A stretch of DNA of 64,000 nt from Stenotrophomonas rhizophila (GCF_001704155.1 NZ_CP016294.1:105001-169000), one strand, 5' to 3'. Counted from the stretch's first letter, positions 46,546 through 57,006 are shown. The notes: a model not told the origin generated them from the sequence alone. Numbers and translations are program-made.

Positions 46546-47646
46546 TTACGGGGTGCCATCCACCGCTTTGCGCCCCAATGCCGGATCATCGGTGAAAAAC
46601 GCATCGATCCCGGTGGCCAGGTAGGCGCGCATCTCCGCCACCGACCCGTCGGGATTGCGCGTGTTGGGCTCACCCTTGCGGAATTCGGCGGCCATGAAGG
46701 CATTCTCCGGCCGGAACGTATACGGCACCACCATCAGGCCTACCGCGTGCGCATCGCGCACCAGTGAGGTCGGCGGGCCGAGGCGACCGTTGGCATCCAG
46801 CGGAATCACCATGCGCAGGCTGGGTCCAATGCCATCGGCATAGCCGGCGATCTGGTCCAGCCCGGCGGGCGTGATCATGTCGACATAGCGCTGGCTGCCC
46901 TTGGCGGCGAGCACGTCGCCCGGCTGCTGCTTCGGGTCACCCAGCAGCTGCAGCAGGCGGATGTTGCTGTCGCGCCCAAGCTTGCTGCGCAGGTAACGCA
47001 GATTGCCCACCTCGAACGACTGGATCGTCACCGGAGCCACGCGGGTGTAGGGGTTGGCCTGCAGCGTTTTCAGCAGCAGGTCTTCCATCGGCAGGCCGAT
47101 GCCCTTGAAGTAGGTGCCGTGCTTGATCTCCGGCACCAGCCCGATCCCGCGCCCGGCGCGACCGGCCTGCTGGACCAGGAAGGTGACGATCTCGTCCAGC
47201 GTGGCAATGCGGAACTGGCCGTCGAAGGCAGTGCTGCGCAGCTGCGGCAGGCGCTCGCGGGCGTACAGGGTCTTCAGCTCGGCCAGGGTGAAGTCTTCGG
47301 TGAACCAGCCTTCGATGCGTTCGCCATCGATGGTCTTCGTCGTTCTGCGGCTGGCGAACTCGGGATGGGTGGCCACATCGGTGGTACCACTGATCTCATT
47401 CTCGTGCCGCGACACCAGCACCCCGTCCTTGGTCATCACCAGGTCCGGCTCGATGTAGTCGGCGCCATCGGCAATGGCCTGCGCGTAGGCGGCCAGGGTG
47501 TGTTCGGGCAGCAGCGCGCTGGCGCCGCGATGGCCGTACACCGCCGCCTTGCGCGGCGCGGGTGGGGAAGATTCAGCGCTCATGGCCACCGATGGTGCCA
47601 CGGCCAGCGAGAACAGCAACGCACAACCCCACAACGACTTCGACAC
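46546..47646 (-). CDS. glpQ: Periplasmic glycerophosphodiester phosphodiesterase
   Basis: A 366-residue GDPD with a signal peptide (about 1-24). The catalytic motif YGHRGASALLPEHTLAAY is near residue 37, followed by YIEPDLVMTKDGVLVSRHE with the metal-binding Glu/Asp and the second His. It hydrolyses glycerophosphodiesters to glycerol-3-phosphate and alcohol, as GlpQ does. No glp transporter lies next to it. Length matches GlpQ. Confidence 0.92.
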   Translation of the reverse strand: MSKSLWGCALLFSLAVAPSVAMSAESSPPAPRKAAVYGHRGASALLPEHTLAAYAQAIADGADYIEPDLVMTKDGVLVSRHENEISGTTDVATHPEFASRRTTKTIDGERIEGWFTEDFTLAELKTLYARERLPQLRSTAFDGQFRIATLDEIVTFLVQQAGRAGRGIGLVPEIKHGTYFKGIGLPMEDLLLKTLQANPYTRVAPVTIQSFEVGNLRYLRSKLGRDSNIRLLQLLGDPKQQPGDVLAAKGSQRYVDMITPAGLDQIAGYADGIGPSLRMVIPLDANGRLGPPTSLVRDAHAVGLMVVPYTFRPENAFMAAEFRKGEPNTRNPDGSVAEMRAYLATGIDAFFTDDPALGRKAVDGTP

Positions 47647-47747
47647 TGCAAACCCCTGTTGGTACGGCGGCCCGCGCCGACGCGGCGGGGGCGTGGAAAC
47701 GACGTGCGCATTGTCGTCGCGCGGTATGACAGATCGAAGAAAGCCAG

Positions 47748-48791
47748 TTATGCGCCTCCTGCGACGTCCCCGGCCCCGGCAGCGAGCTCTTTGACTTCCT
47801 TGTCGAAGTCGCTCTCGAACAGCCGATCCTGGACGATCCGGTACTTCTCGAACTCTGTCTCCGCATGAGACTGGGCCAGTTTCGCGGAGACCTTGCCACT
47901 GTTCTTGAGGACCTTGCGATCATCAAATTCCAGGAATGCGTCGAGCCGCTTGGCCCAGTCTTCCATGCTCATGGGAATTCGGCGGCGAGCGCGGTCTTCT
48001 GCCAGTTCGAGGTAGGCGTTGACGATCCGGCCCAGTGAATCCAGCTCTTCCTGGGTGAGATAGTTTTTCGCCACCCCAACGTCGGTCTTCAGGATCCTGC
48101 CATCCGGTGCGCTCGCCCAGGACGTCAGGCCCATGTGGGGAAGGTTGCTGTCTGCCCGCGTGCTGATCAGCTCTGCGGCCGTGTGCCCGTGGATGGCGTA
48201 GTGAAGCTTGTTCTGAACCTTGGCGAAGAATGCCTTGGTCGTTGGGGCATCCTTGTTGTAATCCAGGCTGGTAGCGTAGATATCGGTGATCTTCTGGTAG
48301 AAGCGCCGCTCGCTGAGACGTATCTCGCGGATTTCGGCGAGCAGGCGCTCGAAATAGTCCTCGCCCAGAAAGCTGCCGTTCTCCATGCGCTGCCGGTCGA
48401 GCACATACCCTTTGAGGGCAAACTCGCGCAGTACTCCGGTAGCCCATTGGCGGAACTGCGTCGCCCGTACCGAATTGACTCGATAGCCGACCGAGATGAT
48501 CGCGTCCAGGTTGTAGAAGTCCACCGTTCGGGACACCTCCCTTGAGCCCTCCTTTTGAACTATCCGGAATTTCCGGATAGTTCCTTCAGGTCCAAGCTCC
48601 TGGCTCGCAAATATGTTCTGAAGATGCTCGCTGACGGTGCGAACATCTACTCCAAAGAGCTCTCCCATCAGCTTTTGGGACAGCCATACAGTCTCATCCT
48701 CGTAGCGGGCTTCAATGCTCGCCTCGCCTGCCTGCCTGGTGAAGATCAGGAACTCGGCAGTGCTGTTTCGGATCAGTGTTTTTTTTTCCAT
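47748..48791 (-). CDS. rhuM: RhuM-family protein
   Basis: A 347-residue RhuM (virulence RhuM) protein. The N-terminal half is a Bro-N/KilA-N-like region (DETVWLSQKLMGELFGVDVRTVSEHLQNIF; FYNLDAIISVGYRVNS), while the C-terminal half (LHYAIHGHTAAELI) is of unknown function. RhuM genes occur sporadically on mobile DNA and near restriction-modification or toxin-antitoxin loci; none is seen here. Base composition in its 5' part is lower in GC than its neighbours, which suggests transfer. The start MEKKTLIRN at 48791 is chosen. A perfect palindrome lies inside it. Confidence 0.88.
   Translation of the reverse strand: MEKKTLIRNSTAEFLIFTRQAGEASIEARYEDETVWLSQKLMGELFGVDVRTVSEHLQNIFASQELGPEGTIRKFRIVQKEGSREVSRTVDFYNLDAIISVGYRVNSVRATQFRQWATGVLREFALKGYVLDRQRMENGSFLGEDYFERLLAEIREIRLSERRFYQKITDIYATSLDYNKDAPTTKAFFAKVQNKLHYAIHGHTAAELISTRADSNLPHMGLTSWASAPDGRILKTDVGVAKNYLTQEELDSLGRIVNAYLELAEDRARRRIPMSMEDWAKRLDAFLEFDDRKVLKNSGKVSAKLAQSHAETEFEKYRIVQDRLFESDFDKEVKELAAGAGDVAGGA
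48557..48583. repeat. 27-bp perfect palindrome inside rhuM
   Basis: GAACTATCCGGAA (48557-48569), one T at the centre, and TTCCGGATAGTTC (48571-48583) are exact complements. It encodes the IRKFRIV stretch of RhuM. It could be a binding or recognition site, or simply a chance product of the protein sequence. Confidence 0.9.
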
Positions 48792-48905
48792 CGCCTGCTC
48801 CTCGATGGCACGTCTGGGAGTCTGGGTGCCGGTGAACAAGTTTGATGCTAGCGCAGCTGATTGAACGTGCTGCCTTTCCCGGTCCGTGAAGTTGGCAGTA
48901 TTGGC

Positions 48906-50249
48906 TTACTTCCCGATACAGAAGCTCGAGAAAATCCGCCCCAGCAGGTCATCTGCGCTCATCCGTCCGGTGATCTCGCCCAGCGCCTCATGCGCCAGCC
49001 GCAGTTCCTCGGCGGCCAGCTCCAGGTGTTCATGCACCAGCTCTGCTTCGGCGCGCTCGGCGTGGCCGATCGCCAGGGTGATCGCTTCCACGTGGCGGGC
49101 GCGCGCGGAAAACTCGCCCTCCACGCTGTCGCCGGCGCTGCCGCTGGCCAGCTCGCGCAGGCGTGTGTGCAGGCGGTCGAGGCCCTGGCCGGTGGCGGCC
49201 GAGACGTGCACGACGTTGGCATCGATGTCGGCCGGCAGTGCCTCCAGCAGGTCGCTCTTGTTGTGGATCCACAACTGCAGCGGCACCCCGGCGATGGCAT
49301 CGGCCACGGCGGCATGGCCGGCCTGCGGGTCGCGCGCGTCGAGCACGATGATGGCCAGGTCGGTGCGCTGCATCTCCGCGCGCGCACGCCGCATGCCTTC
49401 GCGTTCAATGGCATCGCCGCCGTCGCGCAGGCCGGCGGTGTCGACCAGGGTCAGCTCGAGCCCATCAATGCGGATGGTTTCGCGCAGGGTGTCGCGGGTG
49501 GTACCGGCAATGTCGGTGACGATCGCGCGTTCGCTGCCAGCCAGTGCATTGAGCAGCGAGCTCTTGCCTGCGTTGGGCGGGCCGACCAGCACGGCGTGCA
49601 GGCCATCGCGCAGGCGGCGGCCGCGTTCGGCGTCGTCGCGCAGCGTCGCCAGCGCCAACTGCACTTCGCCCAGGCCCTGCCGAACCTGATCGCCTCCCAG
49701 CGTATCCAGCGGTTCGTCGGCGAAGTCGATCGCGGCTTCCACATGGATGCGCAGGCGCACCAGCTGCTCGCCGGCATCTTCCACGCGGCGCGAGAACACG
49801 CCGTCCAGCGAGCGCCGCGCCGCGCGCGCGGCACGGGTATCGCTGGCCGCGATCAGGTCGGCGATGGCCTCGGCCTGGGCCAGGTCGAGCTTGCCGTTGA
49901 GGAAGGCGCGCTCGCTGAATTCCCCTGGCCGTGCCTGTCGCGCGCCGAGCGCGATGCAGCGACCCACCAGCTGCTGCAGCACCACCGGGCTGCCGTGGCC
50001 CTGCAGCTCCACCACGTCTTCGCCGGTGAAGCTGCGCGGATTCGGGAAGTACAGGGCGATGCCGTCATCCAGCACTTCGCCGGCGGCATCGCGGAAGCGC
50101 GCGTAGTGCGCGTGCCGCGGCTGCAGTTGCGGGCAGCCCAGATCCACGGCGATGCGCAGCGCCTGCGGGCCGGACACGCGCAGCATGCCCACGCCCCCGG
50201 CACCGGGCGCGGTGGCGATGGCAACGATGGTGTCGGTGGCGGCGTTCAT
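48906..50249 (-). CDS. mnmE: tRNA modification GTPase MnmE
   Basis: A 447-residue MnmE. It has the N-terminal folate-binding domain ([21 protein letters not shown]), a helical domain, an inserted G domain ([39 protein letters not shown]), and the C-terminal cysteine motif FCIGK (443-447). With MnmG it makes the cmnm5 modification at the wobble uridine of several tRNAs. It sits one gene from yidC, as in many gammaproteobacteria. Confidence 0.97.
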   Translation of the reverse strand: MNAATDTIVAIATAPGAGGVGMLRVSGPQALRIAVDLGCPQLQPRHAHYARFRDAAGEVLDDGIALYFPNPRSFTGEDVVELQGHGSPVVLQQLVGRCIALGARQARPGEFSERAFLNGKLDLAQAEAIADLIAASDTRAARAARRSLDGVFSRRVEDAGEQLVRLRIHVEAAIDFADEPLDTLGGDQVRQGLGEVQLALATLRDDAERGRRLRDGLHAVLVGPPNAGKSSLLNALAGSERAIVTDIAGTTRDTLRETIRIDGLELTLVDTAGLRDGGDAIEREGMRRARAEMQRTDLAIIVLDARDPQAGHAAVADAIAGVPLQLWIHNKSDLLEALPADIDANVVHVSAATGQGLDRLHTRLRELASGSAGDSVEGEFSARARHVEAITLAIGHAERAEAELVHEHLELAAEELRLAHEALGEITGRMSADDLLGRIFSSFCIGK

Positions 50250-50252
50250 GGC

Positions 50253-52931
50253 TCAAAGCTTCTCCAGCTGTGCGCGGGCCTGGGCAGCGCCGCTGCCCTG
50301 CGGCTGCAGCGCCAGGTAGGTGGTGTAGGCCTGCCTGGCCTTGGCCTTGTCGCCGGCGTGGAAGTAGGCATCGCCCAGGTTGAGGTGGGCTACCGCGCGT
50401 GACGGGTCGATCTTCAGCGTGTTTTCCAGCCAGCGTGCCGCTTCAGCGTAACGCTGCTGGCGGTAGTAGACGAAGCCGAGGTTGTTGGCCGCCTGGGCGA
50501 AGTCCGGGCGCAGCTTCAGCGCTTCGGTGAACTGGGCAACGGCCTCGTCATAGCGTTTCTCGCGGTACAGCTGCAGGCCACGATCGTTGGCCTGCTGCGC
50601 GCGCTGGCGGTCGGAGGTCGGCACGGCGGCCGGCACCACCAGCGTGCTCTTGCCGCCCTGCAGGTCGGCCACGGTCACCGGCGCCTCGCCAGCGGGCTTG
50701 GCGTCCTGCGCGGCATCCACCCGGTTGTTGAGCGCGATCGCGTCCGCCGACAGCTGCCGGGTATCGGCAGTGAGGTATTCCTGGCTGTCGGGCACCTGGA
50801 ACACGAACTCGCCACCCTGCGAACCGGGCAGGCTGCCGAACGCCGGGGTCTGCCGCGACACCGCCGATACCGCCGGCGCCACGTAGGCCGCCAGCTCGGT
50901 GCCGGTGATCAGGCCATCACCATTGAGGTCGCCCTTGCCTGCCAGCGCCTGCAGCAGCACCCAGGTGAACACCGAATGGCCGTTCGGGCCGCTGTCGGCC
51001 ACCTGCTGGTCGCTGCCGCCGGCGGTGAGCATCTGCCGCGCGCTGCGCTTGGCGTTCTCGCGCAGGAAGGCCGACGACGAGGGGCCGCCACGGGTCAGGC
51101 CCAGGCCGCTGTAGCAGGCATCCATCACGAACATCACATGCTTGGCCTGCATGCTTTCGGCGATGTTCTGGATGTCGGTCATCGCGATGGCGTCGGTGGC
51201 GAATTCGTTGGGGTCCGAATCCACCGGGATGATGTAGCCCAGGTCGCGGCCCGACGCCAACCGCCGCGTGGCGCCATGGCCGGCGAAGAACACGAACACG
51301 CGGTCGTTGCGCCCGGTGCGGTCATCGGCCAGGCGGTCGTGGAAGGCGGCCAGGATGTTGTTACGGGTGGCCTGTTTGTCCTTCAGCACGATCACCTGCG
51401 AGGACGGGAACCTGAACTGCCCGGTCAACGTATCGGCGATGGCCTGCGCATCGTGGCTGGCGTATTCCAGCCGCGGCCACTTGGCGTACTCGTCGATGCC
51501 GATCACGATCGCCCACGACTTCTCGTAGCCGGTGGTCACGGTGGCTTCGCTGGCAGCAGCGCTGCGCGGGCGGCTGACGGTGAACTCGCGGCCATTCCAG
51601 CCGGCGAACTGGTAGCCCTCGGCAATCAGCCGGTCCAGGATCTGCGGCAGTGCCTTCACCGCGCGGTCGTGGATGTCGTGGAACAGGATGATCCCGCGCT
51701 GTTCCTTCTGCACCTGGCCCAGCACGCGCTGCACGATCGATTCGGGCACCGGGTCGGCCCAGTCCATCGAATCGATGTTCCACATGATCGACTTCAGGCC
51801 GGCCTCGTTGAGCAGCTGCAGGCCTTCGGCATTGCGCGCGCCATAGGGGAAGCGGAACAGCGGCGCGCGGCGCTTGTCCACGTCCTTGAGCAGCGTGTCG
51901 GTCACCAGCACCTGCTGGCGCAGCGCCTCGCCGGTGGTGCGTGACAGCTGCGCGTGGGTCAGGCTGTGGTTGCCCACCGCGTAGCCCTGTTCCATCAGGT
52001 TGCGGCTGATACCGGCCATCGGACCCAGCTTCACGCTGCCATCGGCATGCACTTCGCCCAGGTTGCGGCCCACTTCGAAGAACACCCCCGGAACGTCGTA
52101 GCGCTTGAGGATGGCCACCACTTCGTCGGTGTAGGCCTTGTGCGGGCCGTCATCGAAGGTGAGCACCACGGTCTTGGGCGGCAGGTCGCGGCCGAAGATC
52201 TCGCGGTCGCTGTCCTTCATCGACATCGGATAAGGCTCGATCACGCCGTAATCGCGCAGGATCGCCTCGCGGCTGTACTGCTTGTGCAGGTGGGCCAGGT
52301 AGTCGTCCCACTTCTCGCGCTTGAGGGTGATCGCGCGGGTGCGGTCGAAGCGGCTGAAGATGTTGGTGATTTCCTGGTTGTAGTTGCGCTCGATCTCATC
52401 GAGCGCGTCCAGGTCTTCGCCCACGCGCTGGTGCAGCTTCACCGCCGGCAGCGAGGAATCGGTGCCGATGCGCTCGTGCAGGTCGCGCAGCACTTCGCGG
52501 AACGCCAGGCGGTCGGCGTCGTACAGCTCCGGCGCCGATTCGATGTAGTCCAGCACCGTGCCCAGGGTGGCAAAGCGCTGCGGGCTGCCGTCGCGCAGCA
52601 ACGCATCGAACTGGGTGGCGATGGCCTGGCGCTGGTCCAGCCCGTCGTGGAACAACTGCTGGCCGATGCGGCTGGAGGTGTCACGGTCACGCGCGGACTG
52701 CTGCGCTTCGTCGGCGAGCAGCACGATGATGCGGCGGTGGCCGTCGAGCTGCTTCTGCAGGGCGGTGAGCAGCGGCGCAGCCGCGGGGTCGGCGGAGGCT
52801 GCGGCCTGCGCGCTGGGCTGCGTCGGGGTCGGCGTTGCCGGGACGGCGGGGTCGTTGTTGCCGCAGCTGGCAACGGCCAGGGTCAGCAGCAGCAGGGACG
52901 GCAGGCGGAACAACGACGACGCACGGGGCAT
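50253..52931 (-). CDS. Multidomain lipoprotein: polysaccharide deacetylase, caspase-like peptidase, EF-hand, TPR
   Basis: An 892-residue predicted lipoprotein (lipobox Cys23). After a low-complexity linker and helical region (30-230), a NodB deacetylase domain covers about 253-450: TFDDG with Asp260/261, NHSLTH with His322/His326, RFPYG and LFHD with His418. A caspase-type (C14) domain covers about 470-660, with His552 in AGHGA and Cys606 in MDACYSG. An EF-hand loop (DLNGDGLITGTEL, 668-680) follows, and TPR repeats cover about 780-880. All catalytic residues of both enzymes are present. The substrates are unknown. The start MPRASSLFR at 52931 is chosen. It lies between yidC and mnmE. Confidence 0.9.
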   Translation of the reverse strand: MPRASSLFRLPSLLLLTLAVASCGNNDPAVPATPTPTQPSAQAAASADPAAAPLLTALQKQLDGHRRIIVLLADEAQQSARDRDTSSRIGQQLFHDGLDQRQAIATQFDALLRDGSPQRFATLGTVLDYIESAPELYDADRLAFREVLRDLHERIGTDSSLPAVKLHQRVGEDLDALDEIERNYNQEITNIFSRFDRTRAITLKREKWDDYLAHLHKQYSREAILRDYGVIEPYPMSMKDSDREIFGRDLPPKTVVLTFDDGPHKAYTDEVVAILKRYDVPGVFFEVGRNLGEVHADGSVKLGPMAGISRNLMEQGYAVGNHSLTHAQLSRTTGEALRQQVLVTDTLLKDVDKRRAPLFRFPYGARNAEGLQLLNEAGLKSIMWNIDSMDWADPVPESIVQRVLGQVQKEQRGIILFHDIHDRAVKALPQILDRLIAEGYQFAGWNGREFTVSRPRSAAASEATVTTGYEKSWAIVIGIDEYAKWPRLEYASHDAQAIADTLTGQFRFPSSQVIVLKDKQATRNNILAAFHDRLADDRTGRNDRVFVFFAGHGATRRLASGRDLGYIIPVDSDPNEFATDAIAMTDIQNIAESMQAKHVMFVMDACYSGLGLTRGGPSSSAFLRENAKRSARQMLTAGGSDQQVADSGPNGHSVFTWVLLQALAGKGDLNGDGLITGTELAAYVAPAVSAVSRQTPAFGSLPGSQGGEFVFQVPDSQEYLTADTRQLSADAIALNNRVDAAQDAKPAGEAPVTVADLQGGKSTLVVPAAVPTSDRQRAQQANDRGLQLYREKRYDEAVAQFTEALKLRPDFAQAANNLGFVYYRQQRYAEAARWLENTLKIDPSRAVAHLNLGDAYFHAGDKAKARQAYTTYLALQPQGSGAAQARAQLEKL

Positions 52932-52985
52932 GGGGGGCTCGGTGAGGTGCTGCGGGTGGGTGAATGCAGGCGATTGTATCGCCGG

Positions 52986-53015
52986 CAAAGAAAAACCCGC
53001 CGGGGAGCGGGTTTT
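52986..53015 (-). terminator. Terminator downstream of yidC
   Basis: On the reverse strand AAAACCCGC and GCGGGTTTT flank a six-base loop, followed by TTTCTTTG. It separates rpmH-rnpA-yidC from the deacetylase-caspase gene. Confidence 0.82.
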
Positions 53016-53024
53016 CCAGGGGTT

Positions 53025-54716
53025 TTATTTTTTGGCGGTGGCCGGGACCGGGTCGCCGCCATGGCGCTTGGTCATCCACCACTGCTGCAGCAGGCCCAGG
53101 CCGCCGTTGACCACCCAGTACAGGACCAGGCCGGACGGCATGAAGGCCATCATGACGCCGAAGATGAGCGGCATCATCTGCATCATCTTGGCCTGCATCG
53201 GGTCCATGCCCGGGGCCGGGGTCAGCTTCTGGGTGGCCCACATCACCGCCACGTTGATCACCGGCAGGATGAAGTACGGGTCGCGTGCGGTCAGGTCCTG
53301 GATCCAGCCCAGCCACGGGGCCTGGCGCAGTTCAACCGATTCCACCAGCACCCAGTACAGCGCAAAGAAGATCGGCATCTGGATGAGGATCGGCAGGCAG
53401 CCGCCCATCGGATTGATCTTCTCCTTCTTGTACAGCTCCATCATCGCGGTCTGGAACTTCTGGCGGTCATCGCCATAGCGTTCCTTGAGCTGCGCGATGC
53501 GCGGCTGGAAGCGACGCATCTTGGCGCCGCTCTTGTACTGCACCGCCGACAGCGGGTACAGCACCAGCTTCAGCAGCACCACCAGGCCCACGATGGCCCA
53601 GCCCCAGTTGTTGACGACCTTGTGGACCTGGTTCAACACCCAGAACAGGCCCTGGCCGATCACGGCCATGATCGAGAAGCGGCTGTAATCGACAACGCGA
53701 TCCAGGCCCGGCACATCTTCCTTGGCGATCTGGTTGACCAGCTTCGGGCCCACCCACAGGCGTGCCTCGCTGCTCACCTGCTGGCCCGGGGCCACGGTGA
53801 ACGCCGGGCCGGTGGCCTGAATCTGGTCGCGGCCATCATGCTGGGACAGCGAGTAGTTCGCGGCCTGGTCCTTCTGCGGCACCCACGCGGTGAAGAAGTG
53901 GTGCTGCAGCATCGCCACCCAGCCACCGGTGACCTGCTGGTTCAGCGGGCCATCGTCCAGGTAATCCTTGAAAGCCCGGCGCTGGTACTTGCCGTCCTTG
54001 TCGAACCAGGTGGCGCCGTTGAAGCTGAACGAGTCCGGGTTGGTCATGCTGCGCGACAGGATCGTCGGCGTGCGGTCCAGGGTGCGGTACACGTAGCCGC
54101 TCCACGGGGCGGTGCCGGCGTTGATCACTTCGTCCTTGACCTTGACCGCGTATTCATTGCGGTTGACGGTGAAGGTGCGGCGGATGCTCACGCCATTCGG
54201 ACCATTCCACACGAACGGGATCTGCAGTTCGTTCTGGCCCTTGGCCAGCACGAAGTCCTTGGCATCGCCCACCAGCGTGAAGCCGTTGGCTTCCGGCACC
54301 GGCATGCTCTTGTCCTGGCTGGTCCAGCCGGTCACCGCGCGGTACGGGTGGGCCGGGTCTTCGGTCAGCAGGCGCACCGGCGGGCTGCCGTCGTCCTTGG
54401 TCTGCGGGAACTGCAGCAGCTCCGCATCCAGCACGGAGCCGCCGTCGAGCACCAGGCGCAGCACGTCGGTGGTCACGGTCACGCGCGGCGCGCCGGCCTG
54501 GGCCTGCGCGGTCGGCTGGGTGGCCGGGGCGCTGCCCGGGGCCTGCGGCACGTTGGCAGCGGGCACGGCGCCCGTTGCACCCGGCACCGGTGCCTGGGTC
54601 TGGGCGGCCACCGGCGCGGTGGGCGCCGGCTGGGCCTTGTCGCTACCCCACTGCATCCACAGCAGGATGGCCACCATCAGCCAGGCAACAATCAGGAAAA
54701 CGCGGGTCTGGTTCAT
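53025..54716 (-). CDS. yidC: Membrane protein insertase YidC
   Basis: A 563-residue YidC/Oxa1-type insertase. It has an N-terminal helix (6-20), a large periplasmic beta-sandwich domain (about 60-340), and five C-terminal membrane helices (360-550) with [20 protein letters not shown] and [20 protein letters not shown]. It inserts proteins with or without SecYEG. Its start shares one base with the rnpA stop (TGATG). The residues after the first helix are alanine/proline/glutamine-rich. Confidence 0.97.
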   Translation of the reverse strand: MNQTRVFLIVAWLMVAILLWMQWGSDKAQPAPTAPVAAQTQAPVPGATGAVPAANVPQAPGSAPATQPTAQAQAGAPRVTVTTDVLRLVLDGGSVLDAELLQFPQTKDDGSPPVRLLTEDPAHPYRAVTGWTSQDKSMPVPEANGFTLVGDAKDFVLAKGQNELQIPFVWNGPNGVSIRRTFTVNRNEYAVKVKDEVINAGTAPWSGYVYRTLDRTPTILSRSMTNPDSFSFNGATWFDKDGKYQRRAFKDYLDDGPLNQQVTGGWVAMLQHHFFTAWVPQKDQAANYSLSQHDGRDQIQATGPAFTVAPGQQVSSEARLWVGPKLVNQIAKEDVPGLDRVVDYSRFSIMAVIGQGLFWVLNQVHKVVNNWGWAIVGLVVLLKLVLYPLSAVQYKSGAKMRRFQPRIAQLKERYGDDRQKFQTAMMELYKKEKINPMGGCLPILIQMPIFFALYWVLVESVELRQAPWLGWIQDLTARDPYFILPVINVAVMWATQKLTPAPGMDPMQAKMMQMMPLIFGVMMAFMPSGLVLYWVVNGGLGLLQQWWMTKRHGGDPVPATAKK

Positions 54717-55204
54717 CAGCGTGCAGGCTCGACGGGGCCGGCAGCGGGTGCCGGCTCGGACTGGGAAAGGGGTGCAACCCCGGGCGGCGGCATTGTGCCG
54801 TCCGCGCCCGGCATGGGCAATGCGCCCAGCCGGCGCAGCAGGCGCTCGAAGGCCTGGCGGATCTCGGAATTACTTGCGGTACGGGCGGAACTGCGGGCAA
54901 CCACGACATAATCGCCGGACGTCATCCACGGCCGTAGGTGGCGGGTGGCGTCACGCAGCACTCGCTTGATACGGTTGCGACCCACGGCTCGGGGATCGAC
55001 TTTGCGCGAAACGGCAAGACCCAGCCTGGCCGGCGTGTCGCTCTTCAGCCAGTGCAGGGTCATCAGCGGTTCGGACACACGGCGGGCGCCGTTGAAGACC
55101 GTTGTATATTCGGCACGCGTACGAACCCGCGCAGAGCGAGGAAATCGCTTGCGCGGGTCGGAACTGCTCACAGTCAGGATTGCGTCTGCCGCGGGAAGCG
55201 GCAT
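54716..55204 (-). CDS. rnpA: Ribonuclease P protein component
   Basis: A 162-residue RnpA. The core is [22 protein letters not shown] and the RNA-binding signature [19 protein letters not shown]. It assists RNase P RNA in trimming pre-tRNA. The start is ATG at 55204; an in-frame TTG at 55213 would overlap the rpmH stop (TTGA). The C-terminal 40 or so residues form a proline/alanine/glycine-rich tail beyond the usual RnpA length. It is cotranscribed with rpmH and yidC. Confidence 0.93.
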   Translation of the reverse strand: MPLPAADAILTVSSSDPRKRFPRSARVRTRAEYTTVFNGARRVSEPLMTLHWLKSDTPARLGLAVSRKVDPRAVGRNRIKRVLRDATRHLRPWMTSGDYVVVARSSARTASNSEIRQAFERLLRRLGALPMPGADGTMPPPGVAPLSQSEPAPAAGPVEPAR

Positions 55205-55209
55205 TGCAA

Positions 55210-55350
55210 TCAAGCGCTCAGGACTTTACGGCCCTTGGCGCGGCGACGCGACAGGATCTTGCGGCCGTCAGCGGTCTTCATACGGGCACGGAAGCCATGG
55301 TCGCGCTTACGCTTGAGGTTGCTGGGTTGGAAAGTGCGCTTGGTGGCCAT
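55210..55350 (-). CDS. rpmH: 50S ribosomal protein L34
   Basis: A 46-residue L34 with the sequence start [20 protein letters not shown] and the end GRKVLSA. It is one of the most conserved small ribosomal proteins. The gene marks the left arm of the origin (rpmH-dnaA) and leads the rpmH-rnpA-yidC unit; its stop lies six bases before the rnpA ATG. Confidence 0.98.
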   Translation of the reverse strand: MATKRTFQPSNLKRKRDHGFRARMKTADGRKILSRRRAKGRKVLSA

Positions 55351-55603
55351 GCGGGCCTCTATATGAAGGGGACGGAAAGAACCGGAAATTCTATAGACCT
55401 ACCCCGGGGCGCGTCAAGCCCATGTCACTACGGGATTTCACCGGCCTGTGCAATAGCTGTGGATCATTTTGTGAATAACTTCGGGACAACCATTCCCGGC
55501 ACCCCGCGTCGGTGGTAGGCTGCGCCATCCATTCTTTCCCCTTCCGGCCTGCGGCACGGCGGCTTTCTGCGCCCCAACCGCCGGCCCCAGACGATTATTG
55601 CCG
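55351..55603. other. rpmH-dnaA divergent region with two DnaA boxes
   Basis: Intergenic region holding the dnaA and rpmH promoters. DnaA-box-like 9-mers are TGTGGATCA at 55458-55466 (one mismatch to the consensus) and TGTGAATAA at 55470-55478 (matches TTATNCACA on the reverse strand). They are placed for autoregulation of dnaA and are not obviously a full origin. Nothing else could be assigned. Confidence 0.6.
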
Positions 55604-56938
55604 ATGGATGCCTGGTCCCGTTGTCTCGAACGCCTTGAGGCGGAGTTCCCGCCCGAAGATGTTCACACCTGGTTGAAGCCGCTGCAGGCCGATCTGCGCG
55701 CGGACAGCCTGGTGCTTTATGCGCCAAACGCCTTCATCGTCGACCAGGTCCGCGAGCTGTACCTGGCGCGGATCAAGGAACTGCTGGCGCACTTCGCCGG
55801 TTTTGGCGACGTTTTTCTTGAAATCGGCTCGCGTCCGCGGGCCGTGGAGGCGCAGATCGCGCCGATTCCGGGCCATTCGGCACCCGCTGCGCCGGTTGAG
55901 CCCCTGGTGCCGTTCGCCGGCAACCTGGATTCGCACTACACCTTCACCAACTTCGTGGAAGGCCGCAGCAACCAGCTGGGCCTGGCCGCAGCGTTCCAGG
56001 CCGCCCAGAAGCCGGGCGACCGGGCGCACAACCCGCTGCTGCTGTACGGCGGCACCGGCCTGGGCAAGACCCACCTGATGTTCGCCGCCGGCAACGCCAT
56101 GCGCCAGGCCAATCCGGCCGCCAAGGTGCTGTACCTGCGCTCGGAACAGTTCTTCAGCGCCATGATCCGTGCGTTGCAGGAAAAAACCATGGATCAGTTC
56201 AAGCGCCAGTTCCAGCAGGTGGACGCGCTGCTGATCGATGACATCCAGTTCTTCGCCGGCAAGGACCGAACCCAGGAAGAGTTCTTCCACACGTTCAACG
56301 CCCTGTTCGACGGCAAGCAGCAGATCATCCTCACCTGCGACCGGTACCCGCGCGAAGTCGAAGGCCTGGAAGCGCGCCTGAAGTCGCGACTTGCCTGGGG
56401 CCTGTCGGTGGCCATCGAGCCGCCGGACTTCGAAACGCGCGCCGCGATCGTGCTGGCCAAGGCCCGCGAACGCGGTGCTGAGATTCCCGACGATGTGGCG
56501 TTTCTGATTGCCAAGAAGATGCGCTCCAATGTCCGCGACCTCGAAGGTGCGCTCAATACCCTGACCGCCCGTGCCAACTTCACCGGCCGCGCGATCACCA
56601 CCGACTTCGCCCAGGAAACCCTGCGCGACCTGCTGCGTGCCCAGCAGCAGGCCATCAGCATTCCCAACATCCAGAAAACCGTGGCCGACTACTACGGGCT
56701 GCAGATCAAGGATCTGCTGTCCAAGCGCCGGACCCGCTCACTGGCCCGTCCGCGACAGGTCGCCATGGCGCTGACCAAGGAGCTGACCGAGCACAGCCTG
56801 CCGGAAATCGGCGATGCCTTTGCCGGTCGCGACCACACCACGGTGCTGCATGCGTGCCGGCAGATCCGGACGTTGATGGAGACGGACGGCAAGTTGCGGG
56901 AAGACTGGGACAAGCTGATCCGGAAGTTGAGCGAATGA
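55604..56938 (+). CDS. dnaA: Chromosomal replication initiator protein DnaA
   Basis: A 444-residue DnaA. It has an N-terminal interaction domain (1-85), a short linker, an AAA+ domain with Walker [10 protein letters not shown] (149-157) and sensor regions ([24 protein letters not shown]), and a C-terminal DNA-binding domain with the signature [14 protein letters not shown] starting near 408. The start is ATG at 55604; a TTG two codons earlier is possible. It is on the plus strand, divergent from rpmH. Confidence 0.98.
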   Translation: MDAWSRCLERLEAEFPPEDVHTWLKPLQADLRADSLVLYAPNAFIVDQVRELYLARIKELLAHFAGFGDVFLEIGSRPRAVEAQIAPIPGHSAPAAPVEPLVPFAGNLDSHYTFTNFVEGRSNQLGLAAAFQAAQKPGDRAHNPLLLYGGTGLGKTHLMFAAGNAMRQANPAAKVLYLRSEQFFSAMIRALQEKTMDQFKRQFQQVDALLIDDIQFFAGKDRTQEEFFHTFNALFDGKQQIILTCDRYPREVEGLEARLKSRLAWGLSVAIEPPDFETRAAIVLAKARERGAEIPDDVAFLIAKKMRSNVRDLEGALNTLTARANFTGRAITTDFAQETLRDLLRAQQQAISIPNIQKTVADYYGLQIKDLLSKRRTRSLARPRQVAMALTKELTEHSLPEIGDAFAGRDHTTVLHACRQIRTLMETDGKLREDWDKLIRKLSE

Positions 56939-57006
56939 TGCATGTACGCCGCATAGGCGTCATCGCATAAAACGGTGCAAAATCCGGGTGTAAGCGAGGG
57001 ACAGGC

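Noticed and set aside
51954-54911. A 985-codon plus-strand open frame opposite yidC and the caspase gene.
   Set aside because: Antisense to two well-supported genes, with no family features.
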